Source: Nectonema munidae (taxonomy: Eukaryota > Nematomorpha > Nectonematoida > Nectonematidae). Taken from it: a stretch of 64,000 bases of DNA. The number at the start of each line of letters is the position of its first letter. The stretch's first letter is position 1. The DNA lies in contig JAUIRK010000443.1 in assembly GCA_030549495.1 (NCBI GenBank), forward strand, positions 62,001-126,000, read 5' to 3'. A program made the position numbers and the translations under genes. Shown in pieces: positions 46,561 through 57,860 of this stretch. The notes beneath the pieces were generated by a model. The model was not told the origin of the DNA and did no database searches. It saw only the letters and a program-made list of their open reading frames with translations.

Positions 46561-47451
46561 TCAAGTAGAATGAAATTGATTAATAAAACATGGAGAACAA
46601 AAATTTATTCATAAAAGAATACTTTTAATAAATTTTAAAATTATGAGCGTATTGTACGCCAACAGCTTTGGAATATTGTACATAAGCATGCACATATTAA
46701 TACAATGTTACTTCAAAACAATAATTACTATCATAAAAATATGATATAAAATGCCCCTTGTTAGAAGAAGTATAAATGAGCTATAAAAATTTAGTATTAG
46801 TATTTTTTACTAAAAATAATATAAAAAATTTTTAATTATACTTTTATCCAAAAAATGTTGCGTTTTCAAAGCGACATTGCCAAATATTATAGCTCCCAAA
46901 AGACTGTGCCAAAAGGTCTTATTCCCAAGTTTCAGTTTATTGGAAGCCTAGGAAATATCTTTCATTCCTCTTTTTAAAAGCGTAAACGTTTTGTCTATTT
47001 TTGAAAAGCTGAGAAGAAATTTAAATTGTCCTGTGCATGTTTCCCATAAATTTGGATTTACTCATCTTTACATTTACGCAGTCATGTTCGTTTTTTGTTA
47101 CATTTTTTTAAGTGAAGGAATTTTTTCATCCTTCTCTATTTTTTTTCCTTTTAATATGTTATAACCTGGGATGCAAATTTTGGCAAAATATTTGTTATTT
47201 GTATACTCCAATCTTTTTTATATCGATCACTTAAAAGAAACACAAACCAGAATTCGAAAAAAATAAATCAACTAAGATTGAACAGGGAATCAAAATTTCA
47301 AACCTCTAGATCTTTTAATTGTTTGGCATATTTATTATGCTAAAAATTATCAATTTATTATGCAAGTTTATCTTTTTATTTTAGATATTATGATTTAGTG
47401 GATACCATATTTTTATGCTGAAAATTATTTGTTGGTCTACTTTATTTTTTA
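46561..47451. other. Upstream region of DDX23
   Basis: AT-rich, no reading frame of note. The promoter of the helicase gene must lie here, but no TATA/Inr pair stands out. Confidence 0.4.
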
Positions 47452-49791
47452 ATGTCATTGAAAGTTGATGACGTTTTGGGCTCTAATGTAGCGTCGTCTG
47501 CAGATCCACAAACAAATGCTGCGATTTCTCAGTCAACGTCTTTAACCTTAAAGGAAAGGCATGTGAAGAAAAAAGCAAAAAAATTAAAAAGTGATAAAAA
47601 GAAAAAAGAGAAAAAAAAGAAAAAAGATAAAAAGAAATCCCACAGGCATTCTCGTCACGGTGAAAAAGAGGTCCAAAAGAGTGGAGCTGTTGAGATCGAG
47701 GCCATCGAAGAAGACAACTTGGTAAGTAATGACGCGTTGTATGCTAGAAAGAAGAATCATAATAAAGTGGAGCCGTTGTCGCTTGAAGAGCTCCTGGCAA
47801 AGAAAAAGGCAGAAGAGGAGGCGTTGAACAAACCAAAGTTTTTGTCAAAGGAAGATAGAGCTGCTCTCGCTATACAAAAGAGGGAAGACGAGGTGAAGAA
47901 GCAAAAACTGGTTCAAGCTAATCTCTTGGAGAATCACAAAAACTACCTCAGAGCTTCTTACTTGGAAAGTAACCCTAGAGTTGGCATTTACAGGGGAGAA
48001 AAGGCAATTCCCAGGAATGAGGAAAAGATTCAAGAGTTGCAAAGAGAGAAGGAAATGCAGAAGGAAGCAGAAGCAATCAAAGACAGGTATTTGGGTGGTC
48101 TTAAGAAAAAGAGACGTGTCAGGAGATTGAATGAGAGGAAATTTTTGTTTGATTGGGATAATAGTGAAGATACTAGTGCTGATTATAATTCCCTATATAA
48201 AGACAAGCACAATATTATGTTTTATGGTCGCGGTCACATCGCTGGCATTGATATTAAAGCACAGAGGAAAGAGCAAGCGAAGTTTTATAATGAATTCTTA
48301 AACAGACGACAAAACAAGGAAGAAAGAGAGCAAGAGAAGAAGTTTAAAAAGTCTGTTCAACAAAAGGAAGCTCAAATGAAATTCGATAACAGACATTGGT
48401 CAGAAAAGAGTCTCCAGCAAATGTCGCTACGTGATTGGCGTATTTTCAAGGAAGATTATAATATATCTATTAAAGGAAGTCGTATACCTCATCCACTGCG
48501 TAATTGGAAAGAAGCAGGACTACCTGAGAGTATTTTAGATGTAATAGAAAAAGCCGGTTACAAAGATCCGACTCCTATTCAACGTCAAGCTATTCCAATA
48601 GGCTTAGAAAATAGAGATGTATTGGGAGTAGCTGAAACAGGTAGTGGCAAGACTGCTGCTTTTTTGATTCCTCTGCTGGTATGGATAACATCTTTGCCCA
48701 AAGAAGAATTACGATCTGATCCTGAAAATGGCCCTGTAGCAATCATAATGGCGCCTACTAGAGAACTTGTTCAGCAAATTGATGAAGATACCATGAAGTT
48801 TGGAGGTCCTTTAGGAGTGAGAACGATTTGCCTCATTGGTGGCATTTCTAGAGAAGATCAAGGTTTTCGATTAAGAAGAGGCTGTGAAATCGTAATTGCC
48901 ACACCTGGCAGATTGCTTGATTGCTTAACCAGTAGGTATCTTGCCTTGAATCAATGCACGTATGTTATCTTAGATGAAGCCGATAGAATGATAGATATGG
49001 GATTTGAAGGTGACGTTCAAAGAATCCTGGACTTTCTTCCCATTAGCAACAAAAAACCAGATAGCGAAGAAGCTGAGGATAGAGAAAAGTTGCTTCAAAA
49101 TTTTGCAAGTAAAAAGAAGTTCAGACAAACTGTGATGTTTACAGCAACCATGCCTTCTTCTGTCGAAAGACTAGCGCGTAATTACCTATGTCGTCCTGCC
49201 ATGGTGTATATTGGATTGATAGGCAAACCTGTCGAAAGAGTTGAACAAATTGTTTACATGGTGAAGGAAAATGAAAAAAGAAAGAAATTACTTTCCATTC
49301 TAGACAAAGGCATCGATCCACCTATCATCATTTTTGTCAATCAAAAGAAAGGCGCAGACATTTTGTCAAAGTCTTTGGAAAACCTTGGCTACAACTCTAT
49401 CACCCTTCATGGTGGCAAAGGTCAAGAACAGCGTGATAAAGCACTGGAGTTGCTCAAGGCCGGACAGAAGGACATCTTAGTGGCTACTGATGTCGCGAGT
49501 AGAGGCATCGATATCACCAATGTTACTATAGTCCTCAACTATGACATGGCAAAGAGTATTGAAGATTACACGCACAGGATTGGAAGAACGGGTAGAGCGG
49601 GAAAGAGTGGTGTAGCAATCACCTTTTTAACAAATGAAAACTCAGACGTATTTTACGAACTGAAACAATGCTTGCTCGCTAGTCCAATTTCCGTGTGTCC
49701 CAAAGAGTTGAGTAATCACCCAGATTCACATAATAAACCTGGAGAATTCATACAAAAGAAAAGAAGAAATGAAGTTTTGTATTCTGTTTAA
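47452..49791 (+). CDS. DDX23: DEAD-box helicase DDX23/Prp28, U5 snRNP component, single exon
   Basis: A 779-residue ATP-dependent RNA helicase. Prp28/DDX23 acts in pre-mRNA splicing, displacing U1 from the 5' splice site during U4/U6.U5 tri-snRNP entry. All helicase motifs are present: Q motif PTPIQRQ (373-379), motif I AETGSGKT (from about 394), Ia PTRELVQQ, Ib TPGRLLD, II DEAD (508-511), III as TAT (564-566, normal for this subfamily), [19 protein letters not shown], and [12 protein letters not shown] (from 708). The C terminus ([13 protein letters not shown]) is diagnostic for DDX23. The Arg/Ser-rich N terminus of vertebrate DDX23 is replaced by a Lys-rich block at about residues 38-66. 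The whole gene has no intron, yet it is intact with no premature stop, so it is not a dead retrocopy. The ATG is the first in frame after a T-rich leader. Confidence 0.97.
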   Translation: MSLKVDDVLGSNVASSADPQTNAAISQSTSLTLKERHVKKKAKKLKSDKKKKEKKKKKDKKKSHRHSRHGEKEVQKSGAVEIEAIEEDNLVSNDALYARKKNHNKVEPLSLEELLAKKKAEEEALNKPKFLSKEDRAALAIQKREDEVKKQKLVQANLLENHKNYLRASYLESNPRVGIYRGEKAIPRNEEKIQELQREKEMQKEAEAIKDRYLGGLKKKRRVRRLNERKFLFDWDNSEDTSADYNSLYKDKHNIMFYGRGHIAGIDIKAQRKEQAKFYNEFLNRRQNKEEREQEKKFKKSVQQKEAQMKFDNRHWSEKSLQQMSLRDWRIFKEDYNISIKGSRIPHPLRNWKEAGLPESILDVIEKAGYKDPTPIQRQAIPIGLENRDVLGVAETGSGKTAAFLIPLLVWITSLPKEELRSDPENGPVAIIMAPTRELVQQIDEDTMKFGGPLGVRTICLIGGISREDQGFRLRRGCEIVIATPGRLLDCLTSRYLALNQCTYVILDEADRMIDMGFEGDVQRILDFLPISNKKPDSEEAEDREKLLQNFASKKKFRQTVMFTATMPSSVERLARNYLCRPAMVYIGLIGKPVERVEQIVYMVKENEKRKKLLSILDKGIDPPIIIFVNQKKGADILSKSLENLGYNSITLHGGKGQEQRDKALELLKAGQKDILVATDVASRGIDITNVTIVLNYDMAKSIEDYTHRIGRTGRAGKSGVAITFLTNENSDVFYELKQCLLASPISVCPKELSNHPDSHNKPGEFIQKKRRNEVLYSV

Positions 49792-49795
49792 TAAA
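49790..49795 (+). terminator. AATAAA overlapping the DDX23 stop codon
   Basis: The TAA stop (49789-49791) shares two bases with AATAAA at 49790-49795. If used, the 3' UTR would be only about 10-30 bases. No second canonical AATAAA is seen in the next 100 bases. Confidence 0.55.
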
Positions 49796-50517
49796 GCTAA
49801 ATGATATGTTAGCCTTTATAATTTCAAGTTATAAATTTTTTTGATTAAAAATAATTCAGCATTAAAGGTAAACTAGCAGGAGTCGGTATCCTTTTGATAA
49901 AGAAGTGCTTGCCAAACTGATCTGACAAACGCATTTCGCGTGCCACCTCATTATACTAATTTTAGCTTATATGCTTATCTCGTTATAACGCAATCCTTAA
50001 TTCAAAATGAATGCGAATATTTTATTTTCAAAAGTAATTAAAAAAAATTTCTAATTATAAATAATGCTTTTTTACATCAATATCTATCCTTGTTTTGAAA
50101 ATCCTTCTCACTACAAACTTTTCTCTATCTTTTAATATAAAATTTGCTCCAGAATATGAAACTTTTAAAAGTAATCCAAAATACTCAAAAGAGGAACCTG
50201 TTTTTAACAATGTTCTTCTTTTGATTATTATGCATGGTAGGTTAATTAATTTTAAGATATCTGTACTGCTTATCAAAACAACACTCTCAATTTTGCAAAA
50301 AAATGATAATTTCGTATCGTTAAAATTGTTTTTGTTCATTCAGTAGTATTTTTTAGTGAAATGTAATACTACGAAACAGTTAATTTCAGATCATAAAAAC
50401 TTGTCAGGATGTAAGTTAATTACTATGATGAAGTCTCATATTGAAATATAGCTAATGTATGTTTATTTTTTTCCTAGTCGGCATGCCGTTGTGAATCGGT
50501 ATGCTTTGCACACGTGG
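49796..50517. other. Intergenic, no gene
   Basis: Two opposite open frames over about 50055-50346 are AT-rich mirror images with no homology. Nothing else is seen. Confidence 0.45.
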
Positions 50518-50619
50518 CATAGGGTGCCGATGTCTGAACTAGCAAGGAAGTTTTGATACTGGATCGAACCTTGAGATGTTATAGTATCGAAGCCAAATAT
50601 TTAACCAACCTTACTTACG
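50518..50619 (-). repeat. tRNA-derived SINE (family 1), diverged
   Basis: Minus-strand copy with A box TTGGTTAAATATTTGG and B box GGTTCGATCC; the body is shorter and more diverged than in the other copies, indicating an older insertion. Confidence 0.65.
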
Positions 50620-51088
50620 TTTAGTTCTTGATTTTAACTGAACACATACATTAATGTTTTTTCAATAATCTATACTAGGAGAAAATTATCAAGAAATTTA
50701 TGAATAACTTTTTATTTTTAGTATGTGAAATGACTAAAATACAGCGACCATTAACTTTTTTCAACACAGCTCACTATATCTTATCTGGACATGTCTGTTC
50801 GCGATGATGACTACGATGCAAAGAACAGAAGGTCGTAACAAGAGCCTTATTTTCAGATGTTCAAAAATTTTAAAGCACCGCGTAATAAAAAGTTTGTACA
50901 AGAAACCTCAACGAGTTCTAAAAATTTATTCCCCCAGACCTGCTCCACGCTTTATTTTTCATGCTTTTGGCGCAATTCACAATAATTCTATTAATCAGAA
51001 ATGATACGTGATTTAACCAAGTCAGATTAGTGCTTTATTTTGTATTTGGTAAGTTGAAAAAGTTTAATTGTAAAACATATATTGCTGT

Positions 51089-51094
51089 TTTATT
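51089..51094 (-). terminator. Polyadenylation signal of the lectin-peritrophin gene
   Basis: AATAAA on the minus strand about 50 bases after the TAA stop at 51144, in suitable position for a short 3' UTR. Confidence 0.6.
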
Positions 51095-51143
51095 GTTAAA
51101 GAGGAGATAATTTACACAGCAAGTTAAGGTTGTCGTGAAAAAG

Positions 51144-52632
51144 TTAATAAGCTCTTTTTCCATAGGGCAAAATATCGCACTGCTGGCTGTATTGATTCCA
51201 AAACATGTAGTCCGGGCATCTTAGCACTCTTTTGCCGTATGGAGAGCAGTAGATGTACTTGTTAGGGTAGTAGGGATGTGCGAAGTATGACTGATGATCC
51301 AAGGGCTTATCGATCTCGTCGATGTACCTGTATACGTTATCATGCACAACATTCACTCCTTTCACATCCGTTGCGTGCTCCTTCTTGTAGACGTACTTTT
51401 TGCGAGGCTTCGGCTTTTCATAGATCGCTTCCTCCTTCTTCGCTATGTACGTCTTTGGCGAATCGTATTTGTCATCGTAAAGACTCTTTTTGTAGTTGTT
51501 GTCATAACGCCGAGTCTTGTAGTTTCTCACTTCCGGCGGATACACCTTTTTGTACTTGTCTACTTTGCCTCGGGACTTGTACTTGCCTATCCCGGAGAAC
51601 TCGTCGTCTTTGTAGTCGCTGCTTTTACCGATGTCGTGGTCAGAAACTCCTTTGTTGTACGCACCTTCATATTCGTAGTCGCCTCCGTCATCCGGGATGA
51701 ATAGCTTTCTCTTTCTTCGCAGGTGATTCAAATGAGCTTTTTGCTTGATCGTGTGAGTGCTTTGGTCCTTATGCTCATGCCCGTATTCAGTTCTGACGTG
51801 AACATCAACGGGGATTTTTTTCGTGCAAGGATCTGGCGCTTTAAACAAACACGCATTACATCATCATATTTTTTATTAGAAATGAAAATCACTTACTCAA
51901 ATCCTGTTCACATATGTATCTGTAGGGCTGATGACACGGTGCATTGAAGATCAAAATGAATCCATAAACAAAGGTTGCCGCCACGCATTTTCCATATGTG
52001 TTAGGGTATCCTTTCGCCCAGTACCTTAACCGAGTTAATAGGTTAAATGTTCAAATAAAATGAGACCTTATTTGCTTACACTCTGAATCTTCCATTTAAG
52101 AAAGGAAAGTCGTTGAACCATTCGAAGTATCCGCCATTGAATCGCATTCCTATCCAGTAGATCTGCTTGTTACAGCTTGGTCCAACACATTTCGGCCATA
52201 TGAAATTGACGAATTCCTTTGTAAATAAAACACAAATTCAAAGCTTAAAAAGTAAAACATGTCTACTTACAACTTCGCCGGGATCTTCGAAAATGGCCAA
52301 ATGAGAGCGTCTCTTCAAACAACTTTTTACACCCCATTCCCAGTCTGTTGCGTACTTTGAAAAGCCATAACAACTCAGAGAGCCTGGTCTTCTGAACATT
52401 CCCACCGCACATGCGTCTTAAGTAAGTATTTGATTTTCAAAACAGTGATACCGCAAAAAGAAATGCTTTCTTTTGATTCGTATGTAATGAGTGGTGTGTT
52501 GACGAAATTATAGAATGAATATTATTCGTTACGATCATAGTAGGCGGAGATGTCGTTGACGGAACTTTGCTGACGTTCAAACAAAGAAAATAAAATTAAA
52601 AGGACTAGCTGCATCTCCGGCAAAAGAGACAT
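51144..52632 (-). CDS. Secreted C-type lectin with charged linker and chitin-binding peritrophin domain, five exons
   Basis: Exons on the minus strand: 52632-52533, 52416-52271, 52216-52080, 52024-51897 and 51838-51144. All introns are short (43-116 bases) with GT/AG ends, and phases 1, 0, 2, 1 agree across every join. The 401-residue product starts with a hydrophobic signal (MQLVLLILFSLF). A C-type lectin fold follows at about 36-170 (SCYGFSKYATDWEWGVKSC, HLAIF, YWIGMRF, YWAKGYPN, APCHQPYRYICE). The sugar-binding triad reads YPN instead of EPN/QPD and no WND box is visible, so calcium-dependent sugar binding is doubtful. A Lys/Tyr/Asp-rich linker (about 180-350) leads to a C-terminal CBM14/peritrophin-like module (YYPNKYIYCSPYGKRVLRC, FWNQYSQQCD) with three of the usual six Cys. 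A cuticle or immune matrix role is inferred. The start could also be the second ATG at 52614. Confidence 0.9.
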
Positions 52633-52678
52633 GAGGAAGAGCAACTATTGACTAGTCGGTATTTATTCTAAACTCTCA

Positions 52679-52685
52679 TTATATA
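52679..52685 (-). promoter_or_regulatory. TATA box of the lectin-peritrophin gene
   Basis: TATATAA on the minus strand, about 50 bases above the ATG at 52632. It would place the transcript start about 20 bases before the start codon, a short leader. No sharp initiator is seen. Confidence 0.45.
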
Positions 52686-53583
52686 TGTGCTTGAGATGTC
52701 TACCGCGAAAGTTCAAGGCTCTTGCCTGCTTTTTCATTTATCTCAATTACTTCTACTTGCGTTAATTGATACTGAGGCACACAAACGGTTGAAGAAAAGC
52801 AATTACTGTATTTCGCAACAAATACATTGGCGAAAAAAACAACAACCATCTTGCCTCAAAGCAAAGATTCTTGTTATTCTCTGTGTACGCTGTTTTAATC
52901 TTTTATTGGCTGACTATTTCAATTATGCTTTTTTCTCTACTTCTCTTTCATGTATTCACTAGTGTTTTTGCTTTTAACAATCTTAAATAGGCGTTTCCTA
53001 AACGTGAAACGCTGTCAGTGTGTCCACGCGGATGGTGAATCCATGTGTGATAAAATTTTCAATTTGTGGTACGTTTAGGAACAATAGAATATATATGCCA
53101 CATGTTCCACGGCTTGCATGCCTAAAAAGTTTCGCGTTGACTTTATGTAAAATTATGTTTTTATTAACACAGTATTCCTCTTTGACCATTTAGATTTTGT
53201 AAAAGCATTCCAAAAAAAATTTTTTAACCTGTTTATATGGTGTCGAGAAAATATATTTAAATTTGGGGTAAACTTTTGGAAAAGGAAGCTTCGAGATGAT
53301 AGCGATTTTTACACATTTTATGTACAACATTGCTAATAGGAGCAATGTTGTTATTAGAAAGCTCTCAGCCATTTGTTGCAAAATGGATAGGAAAAGCAAT
53401 CTCCTTATTCATTGACTAAGGTGTTTTTTGCATAAGTCTCATCTTATGCGTTTTTACTGCAGGAGAGGGACAAAAAATTTTATGAGGCTTTGCCCCCCTC
53501 CCAATAGGTACGCCTCTGTTTGTCACTGATATAGCTGCCCTAGATGATTTATCAACTTACAAGCGTATCTCCCTCCACTCCTT
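52686..53583. other. Intergenic, no gene
   Basis: A 91-codon open frame (52687-52962, +) has no homology and lies against the lectin promoter; I do not call it. Near 53490-53520 a CCCCCCTCCC patch followed by GTACGCCTCTG resembles a GGCG-type hAT MITE end. Confidence 0.4.
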
Positions 53584-53707
53584 TTAACCCATTAAGTACC
53601 ATAGAAATCAGACTATATCTAAAAAAAATTCAAAGTCATTGAAAAAAGCAGACGAAGATGAAATTACTTATGTTCCTAAATGGGAATATTGGTACTTAAT
53701 GGGTTAA
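53584..53707. mobile_element. TTAA-flanked MITE, piggyBac-like
   Basis: TTAA at 53584-53587 and 53704-53707 encloses 116 bases with nearly perfect inverted ends, CCCATTAAGTACCA and TGGTACTTAATGGG. Interior words (CAGACTATAT, GCAGACGAAGATGAAATTAC) match the copy at 3796-3931. Confidence 0.92.
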
Positions 53708-53984
53708 ATCAAACTAGTCTAACTAGCTTCATTTATTCTGACAGCCATGCTTAAAATACCTTTATTAAAAGCTATATAAATAAATAACTATATAAGTGGA
53801 GTTTTATTATCCTTTTATGAATTTTTTGAGGTATTCATTTTTTATGAATCTCAAAAATATTTCAATTTCTCGTTTAGAAAAACTACAGTGTAAATTTTTT
53901 CATCAGAAAGCGAAACAATGTAAATATCTTCCTCAGAAACTAAAAAAGTGTACCTTTTTTACTATATGGATTTGTTAAGAAAGA

Positions 53985-54100
53985 TGCCGGGTTAAAACGC
54001 CTGAAATCCAAAGCGTCAGAAAACAAAACGTCTGAAAACCAAAACCCAGAAACCGAAACCCCCGAATCCAAAATGCCTGAAATTAAGACCCCAAAAAACA
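53985..54100. repeat. Degenerate short tandem repeat (AAACGCCTGAAATCC type)
   Basis: Variants of AAACGTCTGAAAACCA recur at 14-18 base spacing about six times (AAACGCCTGAAATCC, AAGCGTCAGAAAAC, AACGTCTGAAAACC, AAACCCAGAAACCG, AAACCCCCGAATCC, AAATGCCTGAAATT). It may be the terminal array of a larger foldback element whose other end is not seen. Confidence 0.65.
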
Positions 54101-55324
54101 AAAATTAAAATATTTTTAATAAATTTTTTTTCATTTTCCACTAATTTTAAATAACGTTGCCAACTTTTTTTTGAAATTCTATTCTGAATTTTACAGGAAA
54201 GTTCTCTAAGATGTCTGGAAGGTTTCCTCAGAGTTTGAAAGCCTTCTGAATATTAGATTCTTAATTTTCTTCTAGATATCCAAGAGTGCAATTTTTGATT
54301 GCCCATTTAATGTTTAGTTAATGTTCTATATTAATTCTTAAACTCCCTTCCATTGATTTCTAAAACAAAATTCTGAAATTTTAATTTTGAAACTCTGAAA
54401 CTTTTTTGGAATTTCAACCCGAATCAACTTTATAATTCATATATAGGTTCTCTGAATATTCTTGAGTGTCAGGACTAAATTGGATCTTGTTCTAAACTTT
54501 AAGTCCAAAGTTCTGAACCTTTTAAACTTAAAATATTTTTGTCTCATAAATTAGCTGAAACTTTGTAAAACTTTTGTTTGAAAAGCACTATTTTTCTATT
54601 CCTTTAAAAAATTTTGGATTCAATACATTTTAGAAGTTTTTGGAAAACTATCTCAGTGATATTAGGCTCAAAAGAACCGCTCTACGAATTTCTATACATA
54701 TGTAAAGTTTTATTCTGAAATTCCATTTGGTTCAGAAGTTGAGGTGTTTCTGAATTTTTTCAAGACAAAATTTGATCAAATTTTTTTGTTATTTCCGTAA
54801 TCTACGATACTAGAACCCATAAATACGAGTTCTAAAGTTTGAAATTCTTAGATTTAAATTTGTTCCACTGGAATTTGCTCTATAACATAAGAAATCCTTG
54901 ACCAATCTAAATGAGATATGGCTAAAAAAAACAGCGATCCAAATTTGTATACTTCATCCTAAAAGATAAATATTAATATATATACGGAATTATATTCAAT
55001 ATATAAATGTATAAGTAAATATGATGTGACGCAAGACGACACAGAAACTATTTATGAAATTTTTATTATTATTTACTTCCTTATCAGCCAAAAAACCCGC
55101 CAGAAGAAGTTTTTCAACAAATTAAAAAAAATCTTTCCTAACTTTTCAAAAAAACAAAATTAATAGGCTACGTCTCTAGATCTAAAAAAATCATTGTTAT
55201 TTTCGCATTCTACACTCGATGGATACATTGTTACTCAGATGAAATACGTCTTAACCATTCTTCTTTACCGCTTAAACAAAAAGCAGTGAACCAAAGGAAT
55301 TCTTGCAAATCCCGCTTTCTCGGC
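54101..55324. other. AT-rich intergenic, no gene
   Basis: Many short repeats of CTGAAATTTT-type words but no frame, exon or termini of note. Confidence 0.4.
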
Positions 55325-55382
55325 TATAAATAGGGATGCTCCATTCTCCGTGGAAACAGACTACATTGAACCAGAATAACAG
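55325..55382 (+). promoter_or_regulatory. Candidate promoter and short first exon
   Basis: TATAAATAGG at 55325 is a strong TATA box. A start about 30 bases on would give a roughly 28-base leader ending at a consensus donor (AACAG|GTGAGT, junction 55382/55383). The next 100 bases are unusually GC-rich for the window. No downstream coding exon is seen on this strand other than a Ty3/gypsy fossil, so the target gene is unknown. Confidence 0.4.
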
Positions 55383-55599
55383 GTGAGTTACCTTCCATGC
55401 GCGTACATTTTCAAAAGGCGAGGAGCGCTAGTTCTCAGCGATAGAAAAAGAAGCCTGCGCTTTTATTGATGCGTGGGTAAGCATCGCCACTTCCTCTTGG
55501 GTCGCTATTTTTCAATCATTACTGATCAAAAATCTATTGGAAAAATTAAAAAATTCATAGACCGTGGATTGAAACATCACCTTATAATTTTGAAATATC

Positions 55600-56672
55600 G
55601 TACAGACCTTTGAGTTGAAAATGGGCCTGCAAATACTTTATCACGTATGTTCTGTGCTGCCAGTCGGATCACTACATAGAATAAATGACACGATTGAAGT
55701 ATGTGCTGAAATAAAATCCAGATTATTCAAGTCTGAAACTCACCACCTAATCAAAGCTACAAAACCTTGGGAGAGCTTTTCAAATGTCCAATACGTAGTG
55801 CTTCAAACAATAGCTATACCTTGAAGATTATGGATGAAGGGTATCGTTTCCCTTTTGCATTTTCTTGTTACGATGATAAAACGTTTAAAGTTTGTCTTCT
55901 ATATCTGGGTTGTCTAGTTATGTTCACAGTGGTAGGGAAACATCTTTTATTTCCAAAGAACTAAGCAGATTTCTCTTAAGATTGGGAATTGCGACTAGTC
56001 GAACTACTCGCTACAATCCCGAAGGAAACGAACAATGCCAGGGATATAATGGAATTATATGGAACGCTACCAAATTGGCTCTACGTTCAAAGAATCTTGC
56101 TCTTAGCTTTTGGGAGATGGTGACTGAAGAAGTGCTTCACTCAATACGTTCATTAGCGTGTACTGCTACTTGCTGCACTCCACATGAAATTACCAATGCA
56201 AAATACCATTAAGTTACCCACTTGGATCACAACTCCTGGCCTTATTCTAATCGAGCATAATCCTAGAACTTCAAAATATGATCCGCTTTTTGACAAAGTC
56301 GAGTTACTTCAGACTACACCCACTTATGCCTATATTAAATTCCCCGATGGTAGAGAAACGCGTGTCTCGTTAAAAGACCTGGCTCCTAAAATAGAGACTC
56401 CGCCAGAACACAAAGCTAAAGATCACGAGACTACTGAAACTCATACTATGCTAGGTATCGTTGGATCCGGTATTCCTCTAACTCTCCAATCACTGGATAG
56501 TGAAAAAGAACTCAGACGATATCCTAAAAGGGATCGACAAGCACCTAAACGTTTGGGGATAGAATGCTGTGTGCTTTCACAAAGTAAATGTGTCTTCGAG
56601 CACTGGTTAAAGTTGTGTGCTTTCACGAATAAAAGTGACTTCAAGCATTGCCGAAAATACTTGCACAGTTAA
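55600..56672 (+). mobile_element. Ty3/gypsy LTR retrotransposon fossil, 3' part of pol
   Basis: A fragment of a Ty3/gypsy (metavirid) polyprotein: the end of the RNase H region, integrase pieces (SRTTRYNPEGNEQCQGYNGI is the clearest, then WNATKLALRSKNLALSFWEM) and a C-terminal segment (FPDGRETRVSLKDLAP, RRYPKRDRQAPKRLG). It is broken, with roughly three or more interruptions, and the gag, protease and most of the RT are absent. No pair of LTRs could be recognised. An AATAAA near 56947 might belong to a remnant 3' LTR. It looks moderately old. Confidence 0.8.
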
Positions 56673-57271
56673 TTTAAAGCCACCTTCAAGGCTCAATTAT
56701 TATTGGCATCTTTATTCTACCTATAAAAAGACTTATCCTTTCTTATATTGGGACTTTTCTTAACATATCACTCACTACATAGCTATGTTTAGCTCGGAAT
56801 GAATCTTTACTACAATACCGCCGTTTTGATATTTCTTTGTTAGACTCTTTTTGGGTTATATTATACTTAATATGGTTTCCTGGTTTTTATTAATTATTTT
56901 TCTTCCGTACTGATCAATAATGATTTATCTCTACATTCCATTTCGAAATAAAGATAATTTTTAACAAGCCATTGCTTTGAAATTTATTTTTACGAATAAT
57001 GGTTTTTTAATCAATTTTTCATGAATTTATTAATTTTTACGCAAGCTGTAAAATATATTCACAAAGTCGTTTAGAATTTCAGAAGCAGCCGTGAGATCAT
57101 ATGATTGGGCCTTTTTAGACGCTGAACTTCTAATGCCCTGGTGCAATAACTCTATTTATGTATAATGAGCCAGATGGCTAGCGAAATTGGAGCGTTCCGT
57201 GCGATGGAGATCAAGGACCCATCTAGAAACTCCATTGTTTCAAGGGAAGGCCCATGTTTTTGTCGTCATCG
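56673..57271. other. Flank of the gypsy fossil and a GC-richer patch
   Basis: 56673-56990 may include 3' LTR remains. 57080-57270 is distinctly GC-richer; the open frames there are short (for example one from ATG at 57174 of about 34 codons) and show no homology on either strand. Confidence 0.4.
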
Positions 57272-57367
57272 TTTATAAACAATGAAGCATAACGATACAA
57301 TACGTTATTTGGCGGAAGGGAGACTACTCGGTGGAACAGGAGTTGTGATGACATTCTCCAAGTAATC
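57272..57367 (+). promoter_or_regulatory. Second candidate promoter with short non-coding first exon
   Basis: TTTATAAA at 57272-57279 is followed, about 60 bases after the expected start, by a consensus donor (AATC|GTGAGT, junction 57367/57368). The layout parallels 55325-55382, about 1.9 kb away on the same strand. Support is weaker than for the first. Confidence 0.3.
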
Positions 57368-57860
57368 GTGAGTCAAAACACCCAAGCGCGTGGCCATTTT
57401 CACTTTTATTTTCTCGTCTTTTTACGTTAACTCCCTGTGTCTTCTTCCAACCGATTTAAACTGTTTATTTTTGTTTAGAATCACTTGTGGCTCAATCTTT
57501 TGTTTCAAATTTTATTTAAAAAAAGTTCTGAGAATAGTTAAATTCTGTGCTATCACTGGAAAACTTTTTTTTGATCACAGAGTTCTAAAAATAAATTTCT
57601 GATGAACCTTGAGCTAACAGAGAAAGATAATCATATAACCAAGAGCAAATTGGAGACTATATGAAGCATATGGGAAATGGTGTAGGGATTACCAGCGGAT
57701 AACTAATTTTTTGTAAAAACAATGAAGTTCGTATCGAGATACCAAGCTCAAACTAGATATAATTAGAATAGCAGTACGCAATCCTTTTTACCTTGTCATT
57801 GTAAAACAATTTTTGTAAGAAGTTCACCAGTGTATCAATTTCTATCATTGAAAATATTTA

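Noticed and set aside
51278-51704. Two long plus-strand open frames (about 136-140 codons)
   Set aside because: They are antisense to the last exon of the lectin-peritrophin gene, whose charged, low-complexity linker keeps other frames open. Amino-acid content and lack of homology argue against real genes.
55325-55382. Promoter of the Ty3/gypsy fossil
   Set aside because: Only the 3' end of pol follows within 300 bases, so a 5' LTR would not be expected here; I list it as a candidate host promoter.
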